36,431 bases of DNA from Eubacteriales Family XIII. Incertae Sedis bacterium (GCA_031276515.1 JAISMX010000082.1:1-36431); one strand, 5' to 3'. Counted from the first letter of the stretch, positions 8,331 to 19,412 are shown. Translations and numbers: made by a program. The notes: generated from the letters alone by a model not told the origin.

Positions 8331-11300
8331 TTAGGCGCGGCGCTTTCTGCTTCTGCGGTTCAGGCCGATGTAGAGCAGCAGGAAGCTTGCCAGGAACAGC
8401 GCCAACAGGACTTTTATTCCCTTGTCGAACATCGGGTTGTCGGTCGGGAGCGCTTCGGCGGCTTCGGCTTCGGCCAGTATTTCCGCCGCTCTCGTCTTGG
8501 ATTCTTCGGTGGCGACGATGGCCGGCTCGACGTCGCCCGCCGCCAATAGGCTGTCCACGTCGTAGAAGACGTATTGGCCGGTTTTGGCGTCGTATACGGC
8601 GGTGTAGGTTTTCTTTTCCGGCGGCTTCGGGATCGAGAGGTCGCCCGTGTGCGCCGGCCTGTTCGCCGAGGCGCTTGCGCCGCCGGCCGCTCCTTCGCCG
8701 GACGCGGCGGTTTCGCCCGCCGTTCCTTCGCCGGTCGCCGCATCGGCTGCGCCGTCCGCCGCTCCTTCGCCGGCCGCGGCTTCGGCTTCGCCGTCCGCTC
8801 CTTCGCCGGTCGCCGCATCGGCTGCGCCGCCGGCCGTTCCTTCGTCCGTCGCGCCTTCGCCGGCCGCGGCCGTCCGGTCGCCGTCCGTCGCGGCTTCGCC
8901 GGTCTGTTTGTCTTTGTCTTCGCCGGCGGCCGGGTCGTCGCCGGTCGCGGCGCCCGTGCCTTGGCGGTTGCCGGCGCCCGTGCCGACGGCGGTGGCTGTG
9001 CCGTTGCCTTGGCCGGTGCCGTTCATCGCGGCGCCCTGGCCGGCGCCGAGGGCGTCGCCTCTTGGGGCGACGGCGGTTTTGCCGCCGCCGGCGCTCGCGC
9101 CGTCGGTCGTTTCGCCGGCACTTCCTTCGCCGGCCGGGGCGGTTTCGCCCTTGGGACCGGCGCCGGGCTTGTTGTCCGTGGCCTCGCCGGCGCTCGCGCC
9201 GGTGGCTTCGGCGCCGCCGCCCGCGGAGAACGGGTCGTCGCCGCCGCCTTGGCCGTTGCCCACGCCGCCGCCGTTCGCGGCGGACGCGCCGGCCACGCCC
9301 GCGGAATCGCCCGACGGGGCGTTTTCGGCGCCTTCCAAAAGCTCGCCGAGGCCGTGGACGGTGAGCGCCTCCTGCAGGGGTTTGAGTTCCATGTAGCCGC
9401 GCGCGGCTTCGCTTTCGCGCGGGTCGGGCGCGGAGGTGAAGTAGTCGGCGGCGTAGTCGAGCAGGGAGAGGTCGCCCTTGCTCTCGAAGTTCAGAAGCTC
9501 GCCCGTGAGGTAGTTGAAGCCGTTCACGAGCCCGTTTTTGTAGCGCGCGAGCACGTAGGGCAGCTCCGTGTTCAGGTTGTGGGCGAAGTGCGCCAGCCCC
9601 GCGTTCTTGAACTCGGAGGGCATGGCGAGCGGCGCGCGCTCGTTCCGTATCCGGCCGCCGTCCAGCACGCTCAGGTACTCTTCGCCGCCCCGGGCGTCGC
9701 TGATCAGGCTGTCATAGACGTCGGACATGTCCGGATCGTACAGTGTCAGTTTCCCATTTTTTACAATCGCCGGCGAGGGCAAGAGGCTCTCCGCGCCGTC
9801 CGCGCTCCGGCTCAGGGAGAAGCCGGCGTAGGTTTCGATCTCGTAGCCGCTGAGCGCGAAGCGGTAGAGGGGCGAAGCTTCCTCGCGCAGGACGGCTATG
9901 CCCGGGACGCGGGTCAGCGGCAGACCCGTGACCGCGTCGTAGAGCGAGCCGTCGGAATTCAGCGCCTGGCCGTCGCGCAGGTTGATGAAGTCGCCCGGCA
10001 GCAGCCGGTTGTCCTTGTCGCGCAGACCCAGGCCGTCCGTGTAGTAGAAGTTGTCGCCCTCGAGCATCACGCTGCGGCGCAGGGCCGCGGGATCGACGTG
10101 ATAGAACTCCGAGGAGTAGCCGTCGGAGACCTCCACCGTCAGCGGCGTCGCAAAGTCGTAGTCCAGCGTGTAGGCGCGGCGCTCCACGCGCGATTCCGCG
10201 AGCGCGACGCCCTCAAGGGTCGTCACCCTGAAATAGGTCTCCGGGTTCTCCGCGTCGAATTCGAGGTTCAGACCCGACGCGCCGCCGGCCGCGTAGATCT
10301 CCGCCGCGGGCAGCTGCTGCGGCACGAGCGCCGGCTCCATGGCCATCGTCACGATCACGATGCTGTCCGGGTTTGTGTCCGTGGGAATCGGGATGCCGCC
10401 TTTGATGCCGGTCAGGGTATAGTAATTCGAGACGGTGGGCGGATCATTGTAGCCGTAGGGGCCGTCCTTGCCGTTTTGATAAGGCACGATCTTACTCCAG
10501 CCGCCATGGGTATTCTGCATGGTCCGGTAGGGCATGAAGCCTTTGGGCGCGGTCACCGGCGCCACCGTCGTCGCATTCAGCCCTCCGTAGTTGAATGCGT
10601 TGTTCGCTCCAAAGTAACCGCCGAGACTATCCCTCCAATATCCATAATTCTTCAGCATCTCGGTAGTCCAAATCCAATTGGCGGTGAGAATCTCATGATC
10701 TCCCGGAGTATAAACGGGAGCTGTCGGAGCGCTTGTGCCGACTTTTATGGTGCTGCCCTTGAACACGGCATGCCGACTCGTATCCCAGTCGTCGCCCGGG
10801 AGACGGTTGTAGAAGAAAGCCGCGCTGCCGCCCGCGCCCGTCTTGATGTTGGCGGCCACGAGGTTGCCGGCGGGCGCGCGGGGCATTATGCCCATCGGCA
10901 TCATCGTATCGGCCATGTTGGCCAGGCCCGCGGCCCTGCCGTTCGCGGCGGTCGCGGTCACATTCCCGACGAAATACACGCTGCCGATGTGGGTGATTTT
11001 GTCGCCGGAGAGATCAAACTTCCGGCCCATGCGGCCAAAGACGCCGCCCACGTCGTCCAGACCCGCGACGTCGGCGTTGATGGCCGTCGCCACAAGCTGG
11101 CCCGAACCCATGCTGCCTATGGCGCCGCCCACGCTTTTCTCGCCGCGCACCGTGGTGCCGATGACGAGACAGTAGTTGCTGTCGCGCCCCGAGGTCGAGG
11201 TGGAGCCGCTGCCGCGCAGACCGCCCACGTTGTGGGCCTTGCCGCCGACGAAGCTGTAGGCGACGACGCAGAATTGTTGGGGCGCGGTGCCGGAATTGAC

Positions 11301-14300
11301 GCCTCCGATGTCGGAGTAGACTTCATCGGTTATGGCTCTCTTTTCGATGTAAGAATCCGCTCCTCCCGCCTCCGTGATGAGCTCCTCCAGCGGCTTGCCC
11401 GTTTGACGGGTGAGGAATTCCGTCCTCCACGCATCGTAACCGCCGGCGTCCTCATTGCCGTCGCCGTTCGTGTCATAACCCCTGTAATTGTTGGTGGACA
11501 CGACGCTGTTCACCAGGTTGAAATGGGCTATCGAATTGCCGGCGGCGTAACCCGACACGCTTCTCTGGCCGAAGATGTAGCTGTCGCGCACCTCCATGCC
11601 CGCATGCCACCAGGACGTGCCGTTCCCGGCCATGCCGCCGGCCGAGTCGCCGGCCGCGCGGATGAAGACGTTCTTCACGTGAGACTTGTCGACCGCGTTT
11701 TGGTTGTTGTTGGTCTGGCCCTCCCCGAACAGGCCGCCCACCCTGCTCCTGCCCTGCACGACGGCGTTCTCCACGATGTTTTTCGGGTTGGCCAGGGCGA
11801 AACCTTTGAGGCTGCTCTCGTAGCCGGCCATGCCGCCGGCATAGTCTCCGTTCGTCTTCACAAGCGCGTTGGTCACCTTGCAGTTCGCGAACTCGGTGCT
11901 GCTCGCATAGCCGATCAGGCCGCCCACGATGCTGCCGGTTCCGCTGACGATGACATCGTCTATGCTGACGGTATCCAAGTCGGAGACGGCGCCGTAGCCC
12001 GCCAGGCCGCCGACGTTGCCGTTGCCCCGGACCCTTATATGGGACAGGTTTACGTTCTTCACCTTCGCCGAGAGATTGCCGAAGCAGCCCACATAGGAGC
12101 GCGCCGTACCGGAGACTCCGACCTTGATGTCTTCGAAGGCCATGTTCCGCACCAAGCCCTGCGCCTTGCCCACCACGCCGACGCCGTTGTCGCCCGGGTT
12201 GATCTCCATGTCCGAAAAGATCAGGCCGCTGAGCTCGCCCGCGACGATGCGCAGCAGACTCACGCTGCCCGTATAGCCCGAGAGCCTGTAGGCCGGCGTC
12301 TCGGGATGGTTCACGGCTTCCAGCCTGTTGACGGAGAGATTGCGCTTGACGTCGGCGGCGGGAATGGCGGAGAAGTCCACGTTTCCGAACACTTGGAAGT
12401 TCTCGAAGGTGTCGCCGTGTCCGCCTTCCGCCTCCAAGGCCATCAGCGTCTGCCAGTCGTCCAGGTCGTCGATGTCCCAGTACCACCTGATGGGGAAGTT
12501 GACTTCGCCCTTTACGGGGATATTGACGTCGGAGCCCACCGTTCTCACGCTCAATATGTTGTAGCTGTCCAGCCTCCGCTGCGGCTTGCCAATAAATTCC
12601 ACATCGATCCTCGAGACCACCATGTTCGGCAGACTCGGCGCGATAGAGACGGTAAGTGGATCTGTCTCTATCTTCATCGAATGCTCTCCCGGCCAGTACT
12701 CCAATTCTATGAATTTTTGGAGCGCCGTTCCCTCCGGGTGCTGCACGTAGATGGCGGCCTTGTTGTTTTCGCCCGCCACGACGAGCAGCACCTCCGCCGA
12801 GATCGACGCTTCGCCCATGTAGACGTGGCTCTGCCCCGCCAGCAATTCGCCCGCCTCGGAGCGCAGCTTGGGCAGTATGCCCATCTGCAGCTCCGAGATC
12901 CCGGTGTCCGGGTCCGTCGCGTTGTAGACGAAGGCGTTTCCGAGGCGTATGCTGTTCGTGTAGGTGCGCGGGTTTTTCAGGTCGTAGGGGTCGTCCTCGG
13001 ACCCGTCTCCGATGTGAAGCAGGGTCGCGTCGCCCGCGATGGTCTCCATCACGCTTTGATCGTTGAGCTTGCGCGGCACATCGCCGTTGATGAGCGCGCT
13101 GTCCAGCGCGTAGGCGTTGTTGCTCGCTATGGCGACGGCGGGGTCGGAAGCTTTCAGGATCGCGCCGTTGCCGGCAATCCTGTGTATGGCGTCGCCGTCC
13201 GCCGTACCCGTGTAGAGCGCCGCCGCGCTCGACAGGTCGCCGAGGGCCAGCGAGTTCAGGGGCATGCCGCCGGCGCTGCCCTGCGTACCCGCGACGCCGC
13301 CGAGCCTGTCGGTCATGCTCCGTATGTTCACCTTGTTCCAGGTGTTCTGCAGGATGGAACTGTTCGCGTAGTTGCCTATGATGCCGCCCGCGTGCTGATC
13401 CGAGGTCTCGATGCCGCCCGCCGCGTAGAGGTTGCGCAGCTCGCTGTTGCTCGCCACGCCCGCGACGCCGCCGACGCCGCGCGCCATGAGAGCGGCCGTG
13501 ATCTCCATGTCGAGACCGTACACCCAGCTGTTGCGCAGATTGGAGCCTTCCAGATAGCCCGTCAGGCCGCCCGCGGATACGTTGCTCGCTCGCGAAACGA
13601 GTTTCGCGCCGCTCACGGAGGAGTCCGCGACGTCGCCGTAGTGCTGTCTGGCGACCAGGCCGCCCATGAAGCATTCCTTCGTCGTCAGGTCCGAGGCGGG
13701 GCCGACGTAATCTATGTCCACAAGGCGCACGTTGCGCAGGACGCCGCCGCCGTAGAGCGCGCGCACAAAGCCCACCCATTGGTTTTCCGGCGCGTCGATC
13801 GTCAGGTTCTTCACAAGCAGGTTGCTGACCGTGCCCGTCAGGACGGCGAAGACGCCGCCGCCCTGCGTGTCGTTCGGCGCGAGGGTGATGTTCTCCAGGC
13901 TGTGTACGCCCACGAGATTCATGTCGTCGTCGTAGATGCCGCCGTCCAACTTGCCGCCGAAGACGTCGTTGTTGCCGCTCGCCCCTGCCGCGTTTTCGAT
14001 CCGGTTGCCGACCCGTATGTCGGCGGCCGGCATGCCCGCGAAGTTCACCAGGTCGGCTTTCAGGCGATAGTTCTGGGGCGGGTTGGCCGCCCTGAACGCG
14101 GCGGCGGCGGCGGATTTTTCGGCGTCGTTGCCGCCGTAGTAATCGACAGAATACTCTTTCATGTAGGCGACGATCGTGGACGTCCACTCCGACTCGCTGC
14201 CGATGGACTTGAAGAACTCGGCGTCCACGGGGAAGCCGCCGTTCGGCGGCGCATGCTTGTCGTTGTTGACCGCGTCCCAGCCATCGTTCAGCCAAGTCGG

Positions 14301-17300
14301 ACTCACGGGAGCGCTCGCCAGCTTGGTGACCAGAAAGTCCGTTACGAGATAGCGCGAGTAGTATTTCTTGGGTTCCGCGAGCAGCACCCACACGCGGGAG
14401 AGACCGTCCTTGTCCAGCTGGACGCGCTCGCTCAGGGTCTTGATCTCTCCGTCGGACAGGCCGAGACCGGTCTTGAGGTAACTCTTGTTCTCGTCAAACA
14501 TGTTCGGTCCCAGCACAAAGGCCTTGTCCATGTTCTCGACGCGAAGGTCGCGGAAGACCCTGTAATCCTTGTTCTTCAGCGTGAGCACGACGACGGCGTA
14601 GTTCTCCCTCTGCGTTTCCACGAGGGCGTTGACGAGTTCGACATTGTTCGCCGTCGCGTCGGGCAGCCGCACGTAGTCCTGCCGCGGCATCACGGCGCTC
14701 ATCTTCACGTGGGGATAGTAGCCCATGGGCACGGTGTTCGCGACGTCGAAGCCCGCGCCGAGCACCGAGGACTGCCAGTCTTCGCGGCGCAGGGTGTCCG
14801 ACATGACGCGCGTGTTGTAGTCCTTATTGTCGCCCAGACCGTAAGCGCCCACAGCCTCGCTGTCGCCGCTGTAATAGTAGACCGAGGTCTGGAACTTCGA
14901 ATTTTGGCTGCCCACGCCGGGACCTCGGCGGAGGGTGTGGTACCAGCCCGGATCCGACGGGTCTTCTTGCATTGTGCCCGCGGTGCTCATCTCGCCGGGC
15001 CAGGAAGCGCGCGCCTCATAGTACACCTGGCCCGCGCTGTAGGCGTTGCGCACCGTACCCGCGTTCACGCCCACGAGCGTTCCGATGCGCGAGCCGTTGC
15101 CGCCTATGTTCACCGACGGCGGCGAGCCGCCTTCGATCTTAATGTCGACGAGACTGTACACGTTCTCCACCAAGCCCCGCAGACCGTTGCTGGCCACGAC
15201 GCCGCCGAGGACGTCGACGGTGCCGGTGGCGCCGGCGTTCGGCAGGTGCGGCACCTCGACGGCGACATTCTCCTCCTTCGCCGCGTAGATGTAACCGTTG
15301 CGCACCGTGCCGGTGTTCGAGGTAACCACCCCGAAGGTGTTGATCGCCGAAATCGCATCCTCGAAGCAGACCACGAAGTTTTCGATGATGCCCGTGTTGT
15401 CAGAGGCGATCACGCCGAGCGAGGCGGTGCCGTTCCATCTCCGGTTATTGCCTTTCACCTTGAATATGACGTTGCTGACGGTACCCCTGTTTCTGTGAAT
15501 CAGGAGACCGTATTCTCCCACGGGTTTGTCCCCGCTGAGTGTGATGTCGAAGACGCCGTTCTTGATGACGCCGTTGCCGTTCATCGTCCAGAACAGGAAA
15601 CGCCTTCCCGGGACGTCCACCTTCATGGTGTAGCCCTGAAAGTCTATCATGCCGCCGAAGGTGTGCGTGTCGTTCGTTATGTTGGAGGTGTCGACTCCGG
15701 CCAGGTAGTTGTCCCTGTCGTCCGCGTTATTCGGGATGCCGTCGGGATTCACGTGGTCCCAAAAGAGATCGTTCACGACGACGAAGCGGCCGTTTTTGCC
15801 CGCGTAGTTGTTGTTCGTGATCTTGTTGAAATCCTTCATCGTCGCGATGAACTCGACCGGACCCTGCGTGTCGAAGGCTATGCTGCCCAGGGTCTTTTCG
15901 ATGGGGCCCAATTTGACGAAGAGTTCCAGCACGTAGTCGGAGCGCTCCGGCAGGGCTTCGAGAGTGACCGACTCTTTGATGCTTTTCTTTGGTTCGTGCG
16001 TGTCGGGATCCTCCCCGGGATTGTAGAATTTGGGAATTTCATCGCTATCCACCACGGTCTGCCCGTCCCAGCCCAGACGCTTCAGGCGCAGCCAATAGTA
16101 GCCTTCGCCGTCCTCCTCAATCTGCTCGCGTATGTCCGTCAGTTCCACGGTGAAGGTCGCGTCGTAGTAGCGCGGGGCCAATGACGCCGCCACCCGGTAC
16201 AGGCGCACGCTGCCCGAGAGACCCGCCTTCGCCACGAGACCGAAGTGGTCAATCTCCTTGTTGAAGACCAAAGTCTTCGCGTCGCGGCCCTCGTTGTACT
16301 CGGTCGCGTAAACGTTGAAGGCGTATTCGTGTTCCGGCTGCAGGTTTTCCAGTGCTATGAGATCCGGATTCTTCGGATCCAAACTCAGCGCCCGGCTGAG
16401 CACGATCTCCTTTGTCGCGATGTCCGTGACCACGAGCATGGCCTTGCCGTCCCTCGTGATGGCGTGGTCCGGGTCGTCCACGGAGACATCAAAGAGGTCG
16501 ATGGAGTTCGAAGCGATGAAGTACGTATCCTCGACCGGCACCCGGTCGAAGGGCGGCGGAGGAGGCGGGTCCTCCACGCGCACGAGACCCATACCGCCCA
16601 CAAGCAGACGGGCCGGCTTTTTCAGGGTTATGAAGGCATCGGGGTTTATGGTCGCCGGCACATCGTAGGACGCGCCGCCCAGTTCCACCTTGGCGCTCGC
16701 GGTCAGCTCGTAGTCGGAATCGCTCTCCAAACCGTTGAACTCCGCCCACCAGATCGCGGCGCCCGTCGTCCAGTCGTCGAAGTCCGCGTCGCCGCGCGCG
16801 AAGGTCACAGTGCGGATATCGTCCGGATCTATGGGCGCGTCCGGGTCGTCCGGGTCCGCCTTCGGCGTCGCCGTGAGGGTGACCTCGCTCAGCAGGAGCA
16901 GCAGCGTCTCGTTCGTCGCGCCCTTGTTGATTTCGACATTCATTCCCACGGCGGAAGCGCTGACGCGCATGTCTTCCTGCGGCGCGCTCAGCGAGAGCTT
17001 GCCGAGACTCTCTATGCCGGAGCTCATGAAGACGAGGCTGCCTATCTCGGCGCCCGTCACGGGCGCCTTGCCGTCTTCGAGGTCGTAGTCGCAGGTGATG
17101 ACGGCCTTGTAGCTCTTGCCCGGCGACAGGTTCGTGATGACGATGGACGCGTCGCCCGGCACAAAATGGGACTCCGAAGGCCCTCCCGTCGTCCCGTCCT
17201 CCCGGCGTATCTCGGTAATCGCCGGGATGAGCGCGGCTTCGCCGTCCGGACCGATCAGGTACTCGTAGATCGTGAGCTTGCGGTTGGACGGATCGGAGGT

Positions 17301-19352
17301 GGCGCCGTCCTTGTCCTTGAAGCTTATGTTCAGCCTGACGTTGGCGACGGCGTTTATCCCCGCCGTTATTTTGGCCTCGGGCGTCGCCTTGCAGGTTTTG
17401 AGCTTCCCCTCGACCTTGGGGTCGAGCGGCAGCTCGTTGCCGAAAGCGTCGTACGCTTTGACCACATAGTCGTATTCTTTATAGGATTCGTACATCTCGG
17501 AGGTGCGGAAGACCGTCTCGTCGCCCGCGAGGATCGAGGCCCTTTCGCTCGAGGACAGCGCGCTGTCCTTGCCGTCCGCCGTGAAGACGATCTTTTTCAC
17601 GTAGGCCCGCGCGTCCCTGCCGCCCGGCGTCTTCCCCTTCTCCGGGTCCGTATCCATGTACATGCCTTTGAGTTCCAGGCTGTCCGCGTAGAGGTCTCCG
17701 GGCTCGGCGTTGAGCAGCATCGCCGTGATCATGGAAATGGGCAGAGTTTCGATCTCGATCGCCGGGAGTTCTTCCTTTAGCTTGGTACCCTTCTCGTCCC
17801 TGTATTCAAAGTACGGGATGATCTCGTATTTCGTGTTCGGAGGCAGGTTGTCGACGTCGAAAGGCCCGGATTGCGAAATCGTGACGCGGCGGATCGTCTT
17901 GCCGTCGCGCTTGAACTCGAAAGTGACGCCCTTGCCCACGATGCGGCCGGTCGGGTCGTTTATGGTCGTGGAACCGGATATCGCGTAGACGTCCGCGGTG
18001 AATTCGCCCACGGTCATCGTCGGCTTCACGTAGTTGAAGCCGGGGGCGGAGGGGTCGGCCGGCTGTTCTTCTTTCAGCTCAATTTTCAGCTTCTGCTCGC
18101 CGAAGCGCTGGTTTTCGTGCAGCACGCCGTCCTTGTCGACGTAGTCGTATTCGCCGTAAATCTCGTAGGTCGCGCCCCATTCGAGGTCCTCGAATTTGAC
18201 GATGCGCGTGATGTAGCCGATGTCCGCGCCCTCAAAGCCGCCGGTGCTCCGTTGCCAGGTCTGCGTGTAGACCTTGTCGAAGACGGTTAGCGTAAGGTAA
18301 ACGCGGACGGAACCCACCAGCGCCTCGTTGGGGTCGTAGATGCGCAGCTTCGATTCGGCGACGTAGTCGTTTTGCAGGGGCGGATTGAAGTTGCCGCCGA
18401 ATTTGCCCAGCGACAGGAAGGGGCCGTAGTCCTCGGACGCGTCCGGGGAAGGTTTCAGGCTCGTTTTGGGTTTTTCCGGCTTCTTGGGCTCGGGCCAATC
18501 GGCGTCGGGCGAGACGCCCGGCGGGTCGGCCGGCAGCGGGTCGGCCGGGTTCTGCGGAGGGGCGGGCCGCGCCGCGCCGCCGCGCGCGCCGCGGTCGGCG
18601 TCGCTTCCGTCGCCCTGCGCGGAGGTTAGCTCGGTGTCGGGCCAGTCCGGCGGGGTTACGGGCAGGGGGCGCACGTCGGGCAAAAGACCCAGGCGGTAGA
18701 GGTATTCGTGGTAGCCGTAGCTCTTGTCGTCAAAGGCGATGACGCTGTCGGAACTGAGACCGTCTATGTGGCGCAGGACGAATTTCCCCTCGTCGTAGGC
18801 GTAGTAGCTTATGCCGTCCGGCCTGTGGTACATGAGGCTGTTGATCGGGATGAAGGCCACGTGGGTTCCGCTTTGGACGCGCGCGGGTATGGCGTTGCCG
18901 AAGACGTTCTTCTTCATCTGCACGAGTATGAAGTCGTAGGGGTCGGCCGGGGTCATGTCGGGGTTGAAAGAGCGCCCGTCGCTGACGAGCAGACCGTAGT
19001 AGCCGGGCAGACGCTCGAAGTCGTCGGTGACGAGCCTGAGGTCGTCGCTTATGCTCAGCATGGCGGTGGCTTCGTTGGCGAAGAGCGGCAGGGCCTTGTC
19101 GAGCTTTTTCTTGCGGTCGCCCGCGTAGAGGAGACCGGCGCGCTCGTAGAGCATGTCGAAGGGGCCGATGCGCTCGGGGGTGAGGGTGGCCAGGTCTTCA
19201 TCTTCCGATTGGCCGGTGAGCCCTTCGATGAAGCTTTCGTCGGGCAGGGCCAGCGCGGAGTAGCCGAGCTCGCCCAAGGCCGTAAATCTGTAGAATTGCA
19301 CGAAGACCAAAACCGCCGCCATTGCCAGCGCGATAAACAGTATTTTCTTCAT
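8331..19352 (-). CDS. Giant membrane-anchored surface protein (about 3670 aa) with N- and C-terminal TM helices, Fn3-like modules, GLUG-like beta-helix repeats and a low-complexity Gly/Ala/Glu/Thr region
   Basis: Likely start MKKILFIALAMAAVLVFVQFYRF at 19352 with an AGAGGTGG RBS (the ORF extends to 19391). C-terminal FDKGIKVLLALFLASFLLLYIGLNRRSRKRRA. Repeated GGLIGYASSTEFANCKV / GGLAGYGAVSDL / GGIIGNYANSSILQNTW segments. GEGATDEGTAGGAADAATGEG tail. Confidence 0.88.
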   Translation of the reverse strand: MKKILFIALAMAAVLVFVQFYRFTALGELGYSALALPDESFIEGLTGQSEDEDLATLTPERIGPFDMLYERAGLLYAGDRKKKLDKALPLFANEATAMLSISDDLRLVTDDFERLPGYYGLLVSDGRSFNPDMTPADPYDFILVQMKKNVFGNAIPARVQSGTHVAFIPINSLMYHRPDGISYYAYDEGKFVLRHIDGLSSDSVIAFDDKSYGYHEYLYRLGLLPDVRPLPVTPPDWPDTELTSAQGDGSDADRGARGGAARPAPPQNPADPLPADPPGVSPDADWPEPKKPEKPKTSLKPSPDASEDYGPFLSLGKFGGNFNPPLQNDYVAESKLRIYDPNEALVGSVRVYLTLTVFDKVYTQTWQRSTGGFEGADIGYITRIVKFEDLEWGATYEIYGEYDYVDKDGVLHENQRFGEQKLKIELKEEQPADPSAPGFNYVKPTMTVGEFTADVYAISGSTTINDPTGRIVGKGVTFEFKRDGKTIRRVTISQSGPFDVDNLPPNTKYEIIPYFEYRDEKGTKLKEELPAIEIETLPISMITAMLLNAEPGDLYADSLELKGMYMDTDPEKGKTPGGRDARAYVKKIVFTADGKDSALSSSERASILAGDETVFRTSEMYESYKEYDYVVKAYDAFGNELPLDPKVEGKLKTCKATPEAKITAGINAVANVRLNISFKDKDGATSDPSNRKLTIYEYLIGPDGEAALIPAITEIRREDGTTGGPSESHFVPGDASIVITNLSPGKSYKAVITCDYDLEDGKAPVTGAEIGSLVFMSSGIESLGKLSLSAPQEDMRVSASAVGMNVEINKGATNETLLLLLSEVTLTATPKADPDDPDAPIDPDDIRTVTFARGDADFDDWTTGAAIWWAEFNGLESDSDYELTASAKVELGGASYDVPATINPDAFITLKKPARLLVGGMGLVRVEDPPPPPPFDRVPVEDTYFIASNSIDLFDVSVDDPDHAITRDGKAMLVVTDIATKEIVLSRALSLDPKNPDLIALENLQPEHEYAFNVYATEYNEGRDAKTLVFNKEIDHFGLVAKAGLSGSVRLYRVAASLAPRYYDATFTVELTDIREQIEEDGEGYYWLRLKRLGWDGQTVVDSDEIPKFYNPGEDPDTHEPKKSIKESVTLEALPERSDYVLELFVKLGPIEKTLGSIAFDTQGPVEFIATMKDFNKITNNNYAGKNGRFVVVNDLFWDHVNPDGIPNNADDRDNYLAGVDTSNITNDTHTFGGMIDFQGYTMKVDVPGRRFLFWTMNGNGVIKNGVFDITLSGDKPVGEYGLLIHRNRGTVSNVIFKVKGNNRRWNGTASLGVIASDNTGIIENFVVCFEDAISAINTFGVVTSNTGTVRNGYIYAAKEENVAVEVPHLPNAGATGTVDVLGGVVASNGLRGLVENVYSLVDIKIEGGSPPSVNIGGNGSRIGTLVGVNAGTVRNAYSAGQVYYEARASWPGEMSTAGTMQEDPSDPGWYHTLRRGPGVGSQNSKFQTSVYYYSGDSEAVGAYGLGDNKDYNTRVMSDTLRREDWQSSVLGAGFDVANTVPMGYYPHVKMSAVMPRQDYVRLPDATANNVELVNALVETQRENYAVVVLTLKNKDYRVFRDLRVENMDKAFVLGPNMFDENKSYLKTGLGLSDGEIKTLSERVQLDKDGLSRVWVLLAEPKKYYSRYLVTDFLVTKLASAPVSPTWLNDGWDAVNNDKHAPPNGGFPVDAEFFKSIGSESEWTSTIVAYMKEYSVDYYGGNDAEKSAAAAAFRAANPPQNYRLKADLVNFAGMPAADIRVGNRIENAAGASGNNDVFGGKLDGGIYDDDMNLVGVHSLENITLAPNDTQGGGVFAVLTGTVSNLLVKNLTIDAPENQWVGFVRALYGGGVLRNVRLVDIDYVGPASDLTTKECFMGGLVARQHYGDVADSSVSGAKLVSRASNVSAGGLTGYLEGSNLRNSWVYGLDMEITAALMARGVGGVAGVASNSELRNLYAAGGIETSDQHAGGIIGNYANSSILQNTWNKVNIRSMTDRLGGVAGTQGSAGGMPLNSLALGDLSSAAALYTGTADGDAIHRIAGNGAILKASDPAVAIASNNAYALDSALINGDVPRKLNDQSVMETIAGDATLLHIGDGSEDDPYDLKNPRTYTNSIRLGNAFVYNATDPDTGISELQMGILPKLRSEAGELLAGQSHVYMGEASISAEVLLVVAGENNKAAIYVQHPEGTALQKFIELEYWPGEHSMKIETDPLTVSIAPSLPNMVVSRIDVEFIGKPQRRLDSYNILSVRTVGSDVNIPVKGEVNFPIRWYWDIDDLDDWQTLMALEAEGGHGDTFENFQVFGNVDFSAIPAADVKRNLSVNRLEAVNHPETPAYRLSGYTGSVSLLRIVAGELSGLIFSDMEINPGDNGVGVVGKAQGLVRNMAFEDIKVGVSGTARSYVGCFGNLSAKVKNVNLSHIRVRGNGNVGGLAGYGAVSDLDTVSIDDVIVSGTGSIVGGLIGYASSTEFANCKVTNALVKTNGDYAGGMAGYESSLKGFALANPKNIVENAVVQGRSRVGGLFGEGQTNNNQNAVDKSHVKNVFIRAAGDSAGGMAGNGTSWWHAGMEVRDSYIFGQRSVSGYAAGNSIAHFNLVNSVVSTNNYRGYDTNGDGNEDAGGYDAWRTEFLTRQTGKPLEELITEAGGADSYIEKRAITDEVYSDIGGVNSGTAPQQFCVVAYSFVGGKAHNVGGLRGSGSTSTSGRDSNYCLVIGTTVRGEKSVGGAIGSMGSGQLVATAINADVAGLDDVGGVFGRMGRKFDLSGDKITHIGSVYFVGNVTATAANGRAAGLANMADTMMPMGIMPRAPAGNLVAANIKTGAGGSAAFFYNRLPGDDWDTSRHAVFKGSTIKVGTSAPTAPVYTPGDHEILTANWIWTTEMLKNYGYWRDSLGGYFGANNAFNYGGLNATTVAPVTAPKGFMPYRTMQNTHGGWSKIVPYQNGKDGPYGYNDPPTVSNYYTLTGIKGGIPIPTDTNPDSIVIVTMAMEPALVPQQLPAAEIYAAGGASGLNLEFDAENPETYFRVTTLEGVALAESRVERRAYTLDYDFATPLTVEVSDGYSSEFYHVDPAALRRSVMLEGDNFYYTDGLGLRDKDNRLLPGDFINLRDGQALNSDGSLYDAVTGLPLTRVPGIAVLREEASPLYRFALSGYEIETYAGFSLSRSADGAESLLPSPAIVKNGKLTLYDPDMSDVYDSLISDARGGEEYLSVLDGGRIRNERAPLAMPSEFKNAGLAHFAHNLNTELPYVLARYKNGLVNGFNYLTGELLNFESKGDLSLLDYAADYFTSAPDPRESEAARGYMELKPLQEALTVHGLGELLEGAENAPSGDSAGVAGASAANGGGVGNGQGGGDDPFSAGGGAEATGASAGEATDNKPGAGPKGETAPAGEGSAGETTDGASAGGGKTAVAPRGDALGAGQGAAMNGTGQGNGTATAVGTGAGNRQGTGAATGDDPAAGEDKDKQTGEAATDGDRTAAAGEGATDEGTAGGAADAATGEGADGEAEAAAGEGAADGAADAATGEGTAGETAASGEGAAGGASASANRPAHTGDLSIPKPPEKKTYTAVYDAKTGQYVFYDVDSLLAAGDVEPAIVATEESKTRAAEILAEAEAAEALPTDNPMFDKGIKVLLALFLASFLLLYIGLNRRSRKRRA

Positions 19353-19412
19353 CCGGTACCACCTCTTTGTTTCCGCGGTCTCGATTCGCATGACCGCGCG
19401 GGAACTTTCCTC

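Noticed and set aside
11473-14391. 972-aa minus-strand ORF within the giant gene
   Set aside because: Frame-shifted shadow of the real reading frame, extremely Arg-rich.
8574-16184. 2536-aa ORF on the + strand opposite the giant gene
   Set aside because: It lies in exact codon register opposite 8331..19352. Its openness only reflects avoidance of TTA, CTA and TCA codons in the sense gene. The translation is Arg/Val/His-rich with no domains.
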